Shown here piece by piece: positions 53,299-63,392 of a DNA stretch of 64,000 bases (positions are counted from its first letter, which is position 1; each line of letters starts with the position of its first letter). The position numbers and the translations under genes were made by a program. The stretch spans positions 1-64,000 of the forward strand of contig JAEWZB010000121.1 of NCBI GenBank assembly GCA_023395515.1, given 5' to 3'. Origin of the DNA: Bacillota bacterium. GTDB lineage: Bacteria > Bacillota > Syntrophomonadia > Syntrophomonadales > Syntrophomonadaceae. Under the pieces are notes generated by a model. The model saw only the letters and a list, made by a program, of their open reading frames with translations. It did no database searches and had not been told where the DNA came from.

Positions 53299-54256
53299 CT
53301 TAAAAGAAATATCCGCACAACTCATAAAAAACGATAACTTTCTTATAATCGGGCACAGTATTCCTGATGGGGATTGTATTGGTTCTATGCTAGGTTTGTA
53401 TATGGGATTGATATCACTAAATAAAAATGTTAGTATGTTTCTCCACGATATTATTCCTAGCATATATCATTATTTACCTTATGTGGAATATATCAATAAT
53501 TCTCTGCCGGAGCCGGACAGGATAGAAAACATTATTTTCTTAGACTGTACTGATAAAGACCGGGTGGGTTTTGAGGTGGCCCCCAATTTAAATAAGGAAG
53601 CTACAGTTTTTAATATTGACCACCATGAAAGCAATGCCTTTTTTGGTCATTACAACTATGTGGATAAGAGGGCTGCGGCTACCGCCGAGATTATTTATGA
53701 GTTGTTAGGGGAAATGAATATACCCCTAAATGAAAATATAGCTACTCCCCTTTATGCAGGCATGGTAATGGATACCGGCAGCTTTAAGTACAGCAATACT
53801 ACCAGTAAGACTCACCAAATAGCGGCGGCACTTTTAGAAAGCGGAGTTAATTTAGAAAAGACCCGAATAAATTTATTTGAGTCTAAGCCTATGCAAGAAG
53901 TATTACTTTTAGCTAAGGCATTAAGAAATTTTAATATTAGTGCCGATGGGAAAATAGCCTGGATGTTATTACCTTATGCCGATATTGATGAAATAGCAGC
54001 TCATGGTTTGCATCCTGAAGGAATTATTAATTACACCCGGATGATTAAAGGAGTTGAAGTAGGTTTACTATTTCGCGAAATAAAACCGGGTTTAATCAAG
54101 ATAGGCTTTAGATCGAAACAAGGTGTTGATGTTGCCCTGATAGCTAAGGAATTAGGAGGCGGGGGTCACAAGCAGGCGGCTGGGGCCAGCCAAGAAGGTG
54201 ATATTAACACAGTTTGTGACCAGGTTATAAAAATAGTAGAAAAAATGGTGTTATAG
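53291..54256 (+). CDS. nrnA: NrnA-type nanoRNase / pAp phosphatase (DHH-DHHA1)
   Basis: This DHH-family phosphoesterase degrades 2-5-mer RNAs and dephosphorylates pAp. The protein of about 321 residues shows metal-binding motifs GHSIPDGDCIGSMLG, FLDCTDKDRVG and FNIDHHESN. The C-terminal DHHA1 glycine motif is GGGGHKQAAGA. The start is ATG at 53291, with GGAAAAGAG upstream and an 8-bp overlap with rbfA. Earlier in-frame starts lie within rbfA without ribosome sites. It is followed by truB with no gap. Confidence 0.94.
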   Translation: MNSLKEISAQLIKNDNFLIIGHSIPDGDCIGSMLGLYMGLISLNKNVSMFLHDIIPSIYHYLPYVEYINNSLPEPDRIENIIFLDCTDKDRVGFEVAPNLNKEATVFNIDHHESNAFFGHYNYVDKRAAATAEIIYELLGEMNIPLNENIATPLYAGMVMDTGSFKYSNTTSKTHQIAAALLESGVNLEKTRINLFESKPMQEVLLLAKALRNFNISADGKIAWMLLPYADIDEIAAHGLHPEGIINYTRMIKGVEVGLLFREIKPGLIKIGFRSKQGVDVALIAKELGGGGHKQAAGASQEGDINTVCDQVIKIVEKMVL

Positions 54257-55153
54257 ATGGATGGATTTTTAATTGTAAATAAACCGTCTGCTATGACCTC
54301 TTATGATGTAATTAGAAGCTTGAAACGTCTATTGCCCCGTAAAACCAAAATAGGTCATTTAGGAACTCTTGATCCGATGGTAACGGGAGTATTGCCTATA
54401 GCTATCGGACAAGCCACTAAAATAATTCCTTATATTGAGGATGAATCCAAAGAATATGTGGCTACCCTAACTTTAGGGGGAGTTTCTGATACTCAAGATG
54501 TATGGGGCAATGTTACTTATAAAAACTCGGTTCAGATAGAAGCCGAACCAATCGAAACTGCCCTAAAAAACCTGGTAGGGGATATTGAACAAATTCCTCC
54601 TATGTACTCGGCAGTCCACCATCAAGGTCAAAAGCTATATGAGTTAGCCCGTAAGGGTGTCATCGTGGAAAGAAAAGCCCGGCCGGCCCGAATATTTGCT
54701 ATAGATGTCTTGCAGATTGATTTAAAGGGCCAGTTTCCGTTGATACAATTCCGGGTAGTCTGCTCTAAGGGAACTTATATCCGAACCTTATGCAATGATA
54801 TCGGGGAGAAATTAGGTACGGGCGGATTTTTATCGAGCCTTATCCGCACTAAGTCAGGTATTTTTACTCTGGATGACAGCCATTCTTTAGCAGAGATTCT
54901 AGCCGAACCCGAGGATATAAAAGGTTTGCTGGCGGTAGATTTTCCTCTAAAACACTGGCCGGTCTATAGGCTTAAAGATAGGGCCGAAAGCCTAGCCATT
55001 AGTAATGGCAATCCTATTTATACTACTTCTGAGTTACCACTGGGATTTATGAGAATTTATGACCAGGAAGAACAATTTGTAGCTATCGGTCAAGCTAATG
55101 CGGAAAACTTATCTGTAGCAATAAAACCAATCCGGGTTTTTAAAACTGTTTAA
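54257..55153 (+). CDS. truB: tRNA pseudouridine-55 synthase TruB
   Basis: TruB forms pseudouridine 55 in the T-loop of tRNAs. The 298-residue protein has the catalytic Asp in KIGHLGTLDPMVTGVLPIAI and the N-terminal DGFLIVNKPSAMTSYDVIR. The further motifs QIPPMYSAVHHQGQKLYELA and VCSKGTYIRTLCNDIGEKLG are also visible. The ATG comes directly after the nrnA stop (TAGATGG), so coupling is likely. Confidence 0.96.
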   Translation: MDGFLIVNKPSAMTSYDVIRSLKRLLPRKTKIGHLGTLDPMVTGVLPIAIGQATKIIPYIEDESKEYVATLTLGGVSDTQDVWGNVTYKNSVQIEAEPIETALKNLVGDIEQIPPMYSAVHHQGQKLYELARKGVIVERKARPARIFAIDVLQIDLKGQFPLIQFRVVCSKGTYIRTLCNDIGEKLGTGGFLSSLIRTKSGIFTLDDSHSLAEILAEPEDIKGLLAVDFPLKHWPVYRLKDRAESLAISNGNPIYTTSELPLGFMRIYDQEEQFVAIGQANAENLSVAIKPIRVFKTV

Positions 55154-55165
55154 GGGAGAACTTAG

Positions 55166-56104
55166 ATGGAGATAATTAGAGAAATAGAAAACTATAAAAA
55201 AGGCGAAAAGCCCGTATTTTTAGCTTTAGGAAACTTTGATGGAGTACATTTAGGCCACCACAGGTTATTGCAGGAGGTAGTGGACGGAGCCAATGCTAAT
55301 TCAGGAATTTCCACCGCTTTTATATTTGATCCTCATCCTAATAAAATAATTAATCCCGATAAAGCTCCGAAGCTGATTACAGGATCTCTGCAACAAGCCA
55401 AATTATTAGAACAGATAGGAATTAAATTATTGATTTACAACTCTTTTAATAAAGAGATATCTAAGTGGGAACCGGAAGAGTTTGTGCAAAAAATAATAGT
55501 AGATAAGCTTAATGCTAAACATATATTTGTAGGTTTTAATTATTCTTTTGGTTACAAAGGCCAAGGTACCCCTGATTTGCTAAAGGAATTAGGAATTAAA
55601 TATGGATTTAAAGTTAGTATTATAAGACCGGTAGAATTAGATGGTAAGGTGGTTTCCAGTACCTTAATCAGGGAAGCCCTGGAAGAGGGGCAGGTCAAGG
55701 AAGCCCGGCATTTATTAGGTCATCCCTTTACAGTAACCGGCAGTGTAGTTCGCGGTGAAAAGCGGGGCAGTAAAATTGGATTTCCCACAGCTAACCTTAA
55801 AATAGATGAGGATATTTTAATACCTGGTATAGGAGTTTATGCCGCTAAGGCTTTATATAAAGAAGTTACTTATAATTGTGTAGTAAATATAGGCAGAAAA
55901 CCTACTTTTCATAATGACCATCCGGTAACTATGGAGGTACATATCATAGATTTTGCCCAAGATATTTATGATGAAACTCTAACCATATATTTTCTGGATA
56001 AGGTCAGGGATGAAAAAAAGTTTAACGGTATAGATGATTTAGTAAACCAGATTAGCCAAGACCGGGATGCAGCCTATAAAATAGCGGCGGTCTATTCGAG
56101 TTAA
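55166..56104 (+). CDS. ribF: Bifunctional riboflavin kinase/FAD synthetase RibF
   Basis: RibF converts riboflavin to FMN and then FAD. The 312-residue protein has an N-terminal nucleotidyltransferase domain (LALGNFDGVHLGHHRLLQEV, FDPHPNKI, VSSTLIREALEEGQVKEAR) and a C-terminal riboflavin kinase domain (KRGSKIGFPTANLKIDEDIL, VNIGRKPTF). It lies 12 bp after truB. The 229-base gap that follows carries the rpsO leader. Confidence 0.96.
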   Translation: MEIIREIENYKKGEKPVFLALGNFDGVHLGHHRLLQEVVDGANANSGISTAFIFDPHPNKIINPDKAPKLITGSLQQAKLLEQIGIKLLIYNSFNKEISKWEPEEFVQKIIVDKLNAKHIFVGFNYSFGYKGQGTPDLLKELGIKYGFKVSIIRPVELDGKVVSSTLIREALEEGQVKEARHLLGHPFTVTGSVVRGEKRGSKIGFPTANLKIDEDILIPGIGVYAAKALYKEVTYNCVVNIGRKPTFHNDHPVTMEVHIIDFAQDIYDETLTIYFLDKVRDEKKFNGIDDLVNQISQDRDAAYKIAAVYSS

Positions 56105-56246
56105 AGTTTACTTTTTAACGAGGCTATGCTAAAATTACCTTGGTTCTAATGGGATTTTATGAGAATATTATGAAAGTTTTAAAGCAAAGAGCGGCCAGGT
56201 CTTTGATCTAGTTGTTAAATATATAAGGTAGACTGATTATAAAGTG

Positions 56247-56315
56247 GTCTGCCCCGGAACCGTCAGCTAGGGTTAGCGAAGTCACCGACGCTTTTCTTGG
56301 TTAGCGGCGATTAAT
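56247..56315 (+). promoter_or_regulatory. Structured rpsO leader, candidate S15 autoregulatory site
   Basis: The leader contains nested pairings. An outer CCGGAACC pairs with GGTTAGCGG, a middle CGTC pairs with GACG, and an inner GCTA/TAGC stem is capped by GGGT. This region ends about 10 bases before the GAGGAGGTG ribosome site of rpsO. S15 is known to repress its own mRNA through leader structures in several phyla. No matching promoter pair was clear upstream, although weak AT-rich boxes occur near 56203-56243. Confidence 0.5.
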
Positions 56316-56333
56316 AGTGAGGAGGTGAAATAA

Positions 56334-56603
56334 ATGGCCTTAAGTCAAGAAAGAAAGCAAGAACTTATCAAGGGTTTCCAAATTCATGAAAATGATACCG
56401 GTTCCCCGGAAGTTCAAATAGCCATTCTTACGGAAAGAATTAATTATCTGAATGAACATCTTAAGCTTAATAAAAAAGATCATCATTCACGCCGAGGTTT
56501 ACTTAAGATGGTTGGTCAAAGAAGAGCTTTATTAGATTATCTTAAAGATAATGATTTCGAAAGATATAGAAGTATCGTTACCAGATTAGGTTTACGAAGA
56601 TAA
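56334..56603 (+). CDS. rpsO: 30S ribosomal protein S15
   Basis: S15 is a primary 16S rRNA-binding protein of the platform. Its 89 residues are exactly the usual length, with [40 protein letters not shown] and [21 protein letters not shown] strong GAGGAGGTGA precedes the ATG. The rpsO-pnp order is the standard one, with a hairpin between the two genes. Confidence 0.98.
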   Translation: MALSQERKQELIKGFQIHENDTGSPEVQIAILTERINYLNEHLKLNKKDHHSRRGLLKMVGQRRALLDYLKDNDFERYRSIVTRLGLRR

Positions 56604-56633
56604 AGAGCGGATACTGCCGCTCTTTAATTTTAT
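56602..56633 (+). terminator. Hairpin between rpsO and pnp
   Basis: AAAGAGCGG (56602-56610) pairs with CCGCTCTTT (56617-56625) around ATACTG, followed by a weak AATTTTAT tract. It overlaps the rpsO stop codon. It may be a partial terminator or an RNase-processing site protecting the rpsO mRNA end. Confidence 0.65.
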
Positions 56634-56671
56634 CCTTAATCCATAATATTAGAAAGGAGGACATCTAATCA

Positions 56672-58783
56672 GTGCATCTTTTTGAAACCGAAATTGGTGG
56701 AAGAAAATTAGTAATCGAAGTTGGTAAAGTAGCTAAACAAGCTAATGGAGCTGCTGTAATGCGTTATGGAGAAACTGTAGTCTTAGTTACAGCAACTGCT
56801 TCTAAACTGCCGCGGGAAGGCATAGATTTTTTCCCTTTGACGGTAGATTATGAAGAAAGACAATATGCCGCAGGAAAAATTCCGGGAGGGTTTATAAAAA
56901 GAGAAGGCCGGCCTACAGAATTGGCGACTTTAAGTGCCCGATTAATTGACAGGCCTATCCGTCCTTTATTCCCTAAAGGATACCGTAATGATGTGCATGT
57001 AGTAGCTACGATTTTATCCGTAGAAAAGGATAATGCCCCTGATGTAACGGCTATAACCGGAGCATCAATAGCATTAAGTGTTTCTAATATTCCTTTTAAC
57101 GGCCCGGTGGCGGGGGTAGTAGTAGGCTTAATTGATGGAAAGTTTATAATTAACCCTACCGTGGAAGAAATGGGCCTAAGCCAGATGCATATAACTGTAG
57201 CCGGTAGTAAGGATGCCATCATGATGGTAGAAGGGGGAATTAATGAAATTCCCGAAGCTCAAGTTATTGACGCTATCTTTTATGCTCATGATGAGATTAA
57301 GAAAATCTGTGCTTTCCAGGAAACTATAATTGCAGCTGTTAACCCGGTTAAATCCGAAGTTATTCTGCCCCAGGTCAATGAAGAGCTGGAAGCTGCCGTA
57401 AGGGAATTCGTTACTGAAAAAATGGAAGCAGCAGTAAAGAATTCTGATAAAAAGGCCCGGGAAGGGCAAATGGAAGCAGTAAACCAGCTAACTATGGAAC
57501 ATTTTGCTGATATTTATCCCGAAGATGGTAAACAAGTAAATACTATACTGGAAAAAGTTTTGAAAGAAACTGTGCGTAAAATGATTTTAGAAGATAGGGA
57601 CAGAGTTGATGGCAGGGAACTAGATGAAATCAGACCAGTTACTTGTGAAGTAGGCTATTTGCCCAGACCCCATGGTACAGGTTTATTTACCCGGGGACAA
57701 ACCCAGGTATTATCTGTTACTACTTTAGGTGCTATGAGTGAGGAACAGGTGTTAGATGGATTAGGAATTGAAGAATCTAAAAGGTATATCCATCATTATA
57801 ATTTCCCCCCTTATAGTGTAGGTGAAACTAAACCTATGCGGGGACCGGGACGCCGGGAAATAGGTCATGGTGCTTTGGCAGAAAGAGCTTTAATTCCAGT
57901 AATTCCAGACCAGGAAGTTTTTCCTTATACTATCAGAGTAGTATCTGATGTCTTAGAATCAAACGGCTCCAGCTCTATGGGCAGTGTCTGTGGTAGCACC
58001 TTATCTTTAATGCATGCGGGAGTTCCCATTAAAGCTCCGGTATCAGGTATTGCTATGGGTTTAGTTAAAGAAGGAGATGCCTTTGCGATTTTAAGTGATA
58101 TTCAAGGAATTGAGGATGCCTTAGGAGATATGGACTTCAAGGTAACCGGAACTGAAAATGGACTTACGGCTTTACAAATGGATATTAAAATCACCGGAGT
58201 AAACCGTGAAATAGTAGAAACAGCTTTAGCTCAAGCTCAGGTCGGCAGAATGTTTATTATGGGCAAAATGATGGAAGCTATTGATCAGCCTAATCAGGAA
58301 CTTTCTCCTTATGCTCCTCAAATGATACGGATGAAAATTCATCCCGATAAGATTAGGGAAGTAATAGGCCCTGGGGGAAAGACTATCCATAAAATTGTTG
58401 ATGATACCGGCTGTAAAATTGATATTGAAGATGATGGTACTTTATTTATTGTAGCAACTGACCAAGAAGCAGGACAACGCGCCCGTTCTCTAATTGAGTC
58501 TATTGTGGCCGAAGTAGAAGTAGGCAAGACTTACATGGGTACAGTAAAACGCATTATGGATTTCGGAGCATTTGTAGAAATTATTCCGGGTGTTTTAGGT
58601 ACTTCAGGTAAGGAAGGGTTAGTCCATATATCTCAACTGGCCGAAGAGAGAGTTGAAAAGGTAAATGATGTGGTAGCAATTGGTGACCAAATCCTGGTTA
58701 AGGTTACGGAAATTGATAAACAAGGCCGAGTCAACTTATCTCGTAAAGCAGTTTTGAAAAGTACTACTAAACCAAACAATTAA
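56672..58783 (+). CDS. pnp: Polynucleotide phosphorylase
   Basis: PNPase is a 3'-5' phosphorolytic exoribonuclease. The 703-residue protein has two RNase PH domains ([20 protein letters not shown] in the first; [20 protein letters not shown] and [20 protein letters not shown] in the second). A KH domain ([20 protein letters not shown]) and a C-terminal S1 domain ([18 protein letters not shown]) follow. The start is GTG after AGAAAGGAGG. A terminator follows the gene. Confidence 0.98.
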   Translation: MHLFETEIGGRKLVIEVGKVAKQANGAAVMRYGETVVLVTATASKLPREGIDFFPLTVDYEERQYAAGKIPGGFIKREGRPTELATLSARLIDRPIRPLFPKGYRNDVHVVATILSVEKDNAPDVTAITGASIALSVSNIPFNGPVAGVVVGLIDGKFIINPTVEEMGLSQMHITVAGSKDAIMMVEGGINEIPEAQVIDAIFYAHDEIKKICAFQETIIAAVNPVKSEVILPQVNEELEAAVREFVTEKMEAAVKNSDKKAREGQMEAVNQLTMEHFADIYPEDGKQVNTILEKVLKETVRKMILEDRDRVDGRELDEIRPVTCEVGYLPRPHGTGLFTRGQTQVLSVTTLGAMSEEQVLDGLGIEESKRYIHHYNFPPYSVGETKPMRGPGRREIGHGALAERALIPVIPDQEVFPYTIRVVSDVLESNGSSSMGSVCGSTLSLMHAGVPIKAPVSGIAMGLVKEGDAFAILSDIQGIEDALGDMDFKVTGTENGLTALQMDIKITGVNREIVETALAQAQVGRMFIMGKMMEAIDQPNQELSPYAPQMIRMKIHPDKIREVIGPGGKTIHKIVDDTGCKIDIEDDGTLFIVATDQEAGQRARSLIESIVAEVEVGKTYMGTVKRIMDFGAFVEIIPGVLGTSGKEGLVHISQLAEERVEKVNDVVAIGDQILVKVTEIDKQGRVNLSRKAVLKSTTKPNN

Positions 58784-58797
58784 AGTTTTTTCCCAAG

Positions 58798-58829
58798 TAA
58801 ACCGAGACCACTCGGTTTATTTGTATTTT
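58798..58829 (+). terminator. Intrinsic terminator after pnp
   Basis: TAAACCGAG (58798-58806) pairs with CTCGGTTTA (58811-58819) around ACCA, followed by TTTGTATTTT. It closes the ribosome-biogenesis run before the cell-envelope genes. Confidence 0.8.
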
Positions 58830-58896
58830 CTGGATAACTGAATACATACCTTACCTGACGAATAATTATTTATGAGTAGCTAATGTTAGGGGTGGG

Positions 58897-59751
58897 ATGG
58901 TGATTTCTAAAAAGGGTTTTCAAGTCATTAAATTAGATGGTAGAGCCCTTTTTTTATTTACTTTTTTAATAGCCACCTCATTGATTAACAGTGGGGTAGA
59001 CAAAGTAGAACGTTATTTTTACGGGGTAAAGCCGGGGGTAACCATTGAATCTTATGCTGCTGAAGGTTTATTGCCTGATGAGGTCCGATTAGTAGTGGAG
59101 GAATTAGCTCTAAAATATCTGACCATACCGGTAGAGCCCCATATTGATAAATTAACCGGGCAAATAATAGAGGAAAAGGAAGGTGTATTAGTAGATATTA
59201 AAAAAAGTGTAGCTAAAGTGATTGCGGCTCAGGAAAATGAGCAGGTCAGTTTGTATTTGATTAGGGTACAGCCTCACCATACCAGTCAGGAGCTAAGTAA
59301 TGCCAATAAGGTTTTAGGTTATTATGAAACCGGCATAGGTGGGTCTTACCAACGTTATAATAACATTTTGCTGGCTAGTCAGGGTATTAATAATGTGCTT
59401 TTATGGCCGGGAGACTTATTTTCCTTTAACGAAATAGTAGGGCCCAGAACCGTGGAAAGAGGTTATTTACCTGCCCCAGTTATTTTATCTGGGTCTACCG
59501 GAGTAGATTATGGAGGAGGGGTGTGTCAAGTATCAAGTACATTATATAATGCAGTTTTAAATAGTGGGCTTAAGGTAATGGAAAGACATCCACATTCAAA
59601 GCCAGTTACTTATATTCCTAAAGATAGGGATGCTACAGTGAGCTTTGATGATTTAGATTTTAAATTCGAAAATACTTCCCAGGGGCCCATAATAGTAAAA
59701 GCAGGTATTAGTGGAGGAAGAATCTGGGTACAGCTAAGGGGGAAAGATTAG
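58897..59751 (+). CDS. VanW family exported protein
   Basis: The 284-residue protein has an N-terminal membrane anchor or signal (around residues 18-33, LFLFTFLIATSLINSG). A short peptidoglycan-binding-like region (residues 70-130) follows, then a VanW domain with LLWPGDLFSFNEIVGPRTVE, DYGGGVCQVSSTLYNAVLNS and HPHSKPVTYIPKDRDATVSF. VanW proteins occur in some vancomycin clusters but are widespread in clostridia without resistance, and the biochemical activity is unknown. GGGGTGGGATGG surrounds the GTG start. It is followed without a gap by a deacetylase gene. Confidence 0.88.
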   Translation: MVISKKGFQVIKLDGRALFLFTFLIATSLINSGVDKVERYFYGVKPGVTIESYAAEGLLPDEVRLVVEELALKYLTIPVEPHIDKLTGQIIEEKEGVLVDIKKSVAKVIAAQENEQVSLYLIRVQPHHTSQELSNANKVLGYYETGIGGSYQRYNNILLASQGINNVLLWPGDLFSFNEIVGPRTVERGYLPAPVILSGSTGVDYGGGVCQVSSTLYNAVLNSGLKVMERHPHSKPVTYIPKDRDATVSFDDLDFKFENTSQGPIIVKAGISGGRIWVQLRGKD

Positions 59752-60501
59752 ATGAAAGTTTACTTTTTTTCTAAAAAAATGTTAATGGGGGCAGCAGCTG
59801 TATTATTACTTATTGCTAGTTTTTTAGGAGTTTCACTGCTTTATTACAGTGAATCCGGAGTAGCATCGCGTATGAATGAGCCTATATACCAGGGTAATAC
59901 CGGTAAAAAGGTGGTAGCGATTACCGTCAATGTAGACTGGGGGGAAGAATTTATTCCGGCCATGTTAGAGCAGTTTCAAAAACATGAAGCTCAAGTAACC
60001 TTTTTTGTTACCGGGGTATGGGCCGAGAAAAATCCAGACCTGTTAAAGAAGATGGCTGAGGCTGGACATAGCATTCAAAACCATGGTTATAAGCATGTGC
60101 ATTTTAACAGTCTCTCTTCAGCCGATGCAGTTAACCAGATAAAAAAAGCGGAAGAGGTTATTTATAAAACTATAGGTAAGCGCAGTGAGTTTTTTGCCTC
60201 TCCTTATGGGGAACAGAACCGCCAATTAATGAGTTCTGTGTCCAGTATCAATTACGACCTGATCATGTGGAGTGTAGATACTATTGACTGGCAAAGGCCT
60301 AGCCCGGATATCATTGTAAAAAGGGTGCTCAATAAGGTTCATAATGATGCCATTATTTTAATGCATCCTACCGAACCAACGGTGCAAGCCTTACCGGAGA
60401 TGCTAAAGGGTATCAAAGCAGAAGGCTATAAAATGGTAACCATAGATAAAATTTTAGTGGCCAAGGATGGGGATGTAAAGGAAAATGTTACGAAAGAGTA
60501 G
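59752..60501 (+). CDS. Polysaccharide deacetylase, PdaB/YlxY type
   Basis: The 249-residue protein has an N-terminal membrane helix (MGAAAVLLLIASFLGVSLLY) and a NodB homology domain (VVAITVNVDWGEEFIPAMLE, VTFFVTGVWAEKNPDLLKK). The metal-binding region is GHSIQNHGYKHVHFNSLS, followed by FFASPYGEQN and MWSVDTIDWQRP. The first motif reads NVDWGEE rather than TFDDG, so catalytic competence is uncertain. B. subtilis has ylxY (pdaZ) at this place after pnp. A cell-wall or sporulation role is inferred. It overlaps the next gene by 17 bp. Confidence 0.88.
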   Translation: MKVYFFSKKMLMGAAAVLLLIASFLGVSLLYYSESGVASRMNEPIYQGNTGKKVVAITVNVDWGEEFIPAMLEQFQKHEAQVTFFVTGVWAEKNPDLLKKMAEAGHSIQNHGYKHVHFNSLSSADAVNQIKKAEEVIYKTIGKRSEFFASPYGEQNRQLMSSVSSINYDLIMWSVDTIDWQRPSPDIIVKRVLNKVHNDAIILMHPTEPTVQALPEMLKGIKAEGYKMVTIDKILVAKDGDVKENVTKE

Positions 60502-61594
60502 TATTATTTGTTTAGCCCTTTTTTTATTACTTAGTATAAAGGTGGAGGTCAATGCTGCACCTTACTTTTCTACTAACTTTTTCTGCCTGGCTGATGGGGA
60601 GACTGGTCAAATTATATATGCTAAAGGCCAGGATGATAAGCGGGCCGTAGCCAGTACCACCAAGATGATGACGGCTATTTTGACGGTGGAATATGCCGGG
60701 TTAGATGAGGTAGCTACTATTACTGAACATGCTGATAAGACCCCGGAATTTACCATTGGATTACGGGCCGGGCAGCAAGTAGAGGTGGGGGAGTTATTAA
60801 AGGTAGCCTTAATCCGTTCCTCCAATGATGCAGCCGTAGCTTTAGCTGAACATGTAGCCGGTGATGAAAGATTTTTTGGGCATCTTATGACTAAGAAAGC
60901 TTTTGCCATAGGGGCAGTTAATACCCATTTTGTAAATGCGTCGGGACTGCCTAATCAAGAGCATTATAGTACCGCTTACGATTTAAGTGTGATAGGACGT
61001 TATTTATTAACCAAAAAAGAGCCGGCCCAAATTGTAGCTATGCCGCAGTCTACCTTTAAGCATCCCGGTTACCGGGAACCCTTGCCTATCCAAAATACTA
61101 ATGGCTTAATGTGGAATTATCCCGGTATTAACGGAATTAAGACCGGTACAACTGATTTAGCCGGCCGATGTTTAGTAGCTTCAGCCACCAGGGAGGGACG
61201 CAGTCTTATTGCCGTTGTTCTAAGGTCAGGGGATAGAAATGGTGATGGCAGAAGATTATTGGATTATGGCTTTAATAAGGCGGAATATGTAAAGGTAATA
61301 GATAAAGAGCAGGTATTTAAACAATTAAAAGTAAATAATGGGGATAAACCATATGTAGAAGTTTATCCCAGCCAGGATGTATACCTATGGCAGGCCGATA
61401 TAAAATTAGATATTGAAAAAAAGGTGCGTATGAACTATATGGTTGAAGCCCCGATAAATGAAGGAGTTAAGCTAGGTTATCTGGATGTTTATGCTAATGG
61501 TAAGCTGGTTAATAGTATAGCTTTAGTGAGTAGGGAGAATATTAACAAGAATAATAAAATCATTAATAGAATAAAGGAAATATTAATAAAGTAA
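60485..61594 (+). CDS. D-alanyl-D-alanine carboxypeptidase (DacF/PBP5-like)
   Basis: This S11 peptidase trims peptidoglycan stem peptides. The 369-residue protein has a signal peptide (SSIICLALFLLLSIKVEVNA) and active-site motifs SxxK (S57-T-T-K60 in AVASTTKMMTAIL), SxN (S112-S-N114 in IRSSNDAAVALAEH) and KTG (K219-T-G221 in GIKTGTTDLAGRC). A PBP5-type C-terminal domain follows. Neighbours suggest a cell-wall or spore-cortex role, as for DacF. Its C-terminus lacks an obvious long amphipathic anchor. Confidence 0.93.
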   Translation: MLRKSSIICLALFLLLSIKVEVNAAPYFSTNFFCLADGETGQIIYAKGQDDKRAVASTTKMMTAILTVEYAGLDEVATITEHADKTPEFTIGLRAGQQVEVGELLKVALIRSSNDAAVALAEHVAGDERFFGHLMTKKAFAIGAVNTHFVNASGLPNQEHYSTAYDLSVIGRYLLTKKEPAQIVAMPQSTFKHPGYREPLPIQNTNGLMWNYPGINGIKTGTTDLAGRCLVASATREGRSLIAVVLRSGDRNGDGRRLLDYGFNKAEYVKVIDKEQVFKQLKVNNGDKPYVEVYPSQDVYLWQADIKLDIEKKVRMNYMVEAPINEGVKLGYLDVYANGKLVNSIALVSRENINKNNKIINRIKEILIK

Positions 61595-61653
61595 AGGGAT
61601 TACTAGTAGATTAAACGAATTATAGTATGAATTCTATCAATGGAGGTAATTAG

Positions 61654-62922
61654 GTGATAAATAATTGGAATCTGGATAGTAATGCCACCCTGGTTGTCGA
61701 AGAAATTCCTTACCTGAAATCAGTAGCGGTAGGTATATATATTAAAGTAGGCTCCAGACATGAGCCTGAGCATATGGCGGGAGCCAGTCATTTTATAGAA
61801 CATATGCTTTTTAAGGGAACGGGCAGCCGTACGGCCCGGGATATCGCGGAGAGCTTTGAAGGTATCGGCGGACAGCTTAATGCTTTTACCGCTAAAGAAT
61901 ATACTTGTATATATGCCCGGACCTTAGATGAAAATTGTTATGAAGCTCTGGATATTTTATTTGATATGATTTTTAATTCATCATTTTCCGCTAAGGATTT
62001 TATTACGGAAAAAGGGGTAGTTATTGAAGAGATCAATATGTACGAAGACTCCCCCGATGACTTAATTCACGATGTTTTTGCCCAAAATTTATGGGATGGC
62101 AATTCCATGGGCTGGCCTATATTAGGGACCTTAGATTCGGTGGCCAACTTTAGCCGGGATGATATTTATAATTTTTATAAAAACTGCTACCAACCGGCTA
62201 ATTTGATTATTTCCATTGCCGGGAATGTGAAAAACGAAGCTATAAAGGCTAAGATTGAAAATTGTTTAAGCCGGCCATCACAATTAGCAGTTAATATAGA
62301 GAATCCTGACTCTAAAACTAATTTACCTTTTATAAACTTAGTGGAGAAGGATACTGAACAAGTTCAACTCTGTATAGGGGGACCCAGTATTTCTTATTTT
62401 GATTCTAACCGTTATGCTCAAAATGTCATGAATAGTATTTTGGGAGGCGGATTAAGTTCGAGATTATTCCAAAAAATGCGGGAAGAATTAGGTCTGGCTT
62501 ATTCGGTATATTCTTATCCCTCTAATTATTCAGATACCGGTTCTTATGCTATATATATCGGGACTAGCAAGAATAATGTAGCCCGTTTTTTTGCCGCTTT
62601 ACATGAAGAATTAGATTTATTTATAAGTAAGGGTGTTACCGAAGCTGAAGTAAACCGGGCCCAGCAGTTAATGAAATCCAATATTTATTTAGGCATGGAA
62701 AGTGCTACTAATCGCATGAGCCGTATTGGCAAATCCATGTTGATGTACGGAAAAATAGTTCCGGTAGAAAAAGTAGTGGAAAAGGTTTTAGCGGTAACCC
62801 CGGAAGAGGTCAATAATCTGGCCCAAAACATCCTGAATCATAAATCATTATCCATGGCAGCTATTGGTTCCAAAGATATATTATCTCAAGTAGAACAAGA
62901 GTTCTCGCACTATTTTAGGTAG
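61654..62922 (+). CDS. M16 family zinc peptidase (YmxG/MlpA type)
   Basis: This is a cytoplasmic processing-peptidase-like metallopeptidase. The 422-residue protein has the inverted zinc motif HFIEH (residues 46-50, in GASHFIEHMLFKGTGSRTAR), the distal Glu region GVVIEEINMYEDSPDDL and the C-terminal GGGLSSRLFQKMREELGLAY. It matches B. subtilis MlpA/YmxG in order after pnp. The GTG start follows TGGAGGT. Substrates are unknown. Confidence 0.92.
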   Translation: MINNWNLDSNATLVVEEIPYLKSVAVGIYIKVGSRHEPEHMAGASHFIEHMLFKGTGSRTARDIAESFEGIGGQLNAFTAKEYTCIYARTLDENCYEALDILFDMIFNSSFSAKDFITEKGVVIEEINMYEDSPDDLIHDVFAQNLWDGNSMGWPILGTLDSVANFSRDDIYNFYKNCYQPANLIISIAGNVKNEAIKAKIENCLSRPSQLAVNIENPDSKTNLPFINLVEKDTEQVQLCIGGPSISYFDSNRYAQNVMNSILGGGLSSRLFQKMREELGLAYSVYSYPSNYSDTGSYAIYIGTSKNNVARFFAALHEELDLFISKGVTEAEVNRAQQLMKSNIYLGMESATNRMSRIGKSMLMYGKIVPVEKVVEKVLAVTPEEVNNLAQNILNHKSLSMAAIGSKDILSQVEQEFSHYFR

Positions 62923-62943
62923 CAGATATAAGGAGAGGGTAAG

Positions 62944-63381
62944 TTGAAAATCCATATTAAAAGGTTGCATTCTGCAGATATTCCTTTACCTCAGTATATG
63001 ACTGATGGTTCTTCAGGATTAGTTTTATATGCGGCTAATGATGAGCCTATGGTAATAGATAAAGGCCGAACCGTATTAGTTCCTACCGGCATTGCTATTT
63101 CCATACCTAAAGGTTATGAAGCCCAAGTCCGTCCCCGCAGTGGACTGGCTATTAAGCATGGTATTACCTTACTTAACACCCCCGGCACTATTGATGCTGA
63201 CTATAGAGGTGAAATTAAGGTTATTGTTATAAATCTGGGGGACAAAGAGTATATTTTACAAAGAGGGGAAAGAATTGCCCAGATGGTTTTTACTAAGGTG
63301 GAAAAAGTTGAATTAGTTGAGGTCGAAGACTTGGAAAAGACCACTCGGGGCACAGGCGGTTTTGGACATACTGGAGTTTAG
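62944..63381 (+). CDS. dut: dUTP diphosphatase (trimeric dUTPase)
   Basis: Dut hydrolyses dUTP to dUMP, keeping uracil out of DNA. The 145-residue protein has the five dUTPase motifs, including SSGLVLYAA, RPRSGLAIKHGITLLNTPGT, DADYRGEIKVIVINLG, RGERIAQMVF and the C-terminal RGTGGFGHTG. The start is TTG after AGGAGAGGG. It is 11 bp from the apparent ymxH start. Confidence 0.96.
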   Translation: MKIHIKRLHSADIPLPQYMTDGSSGLVLYAANDEPMVIDKGRTVLVPTGIAISIPKGYEAQVRPRSGLAIKHGITLLNTPGTIDADYRGEIKVIVINLGDKEYILQRGERIAQMVFTKVEKVELVEVEDLEKTTRGTGGFGHTGV

Positions 63382-63392
63382 GGGGGATTAAC

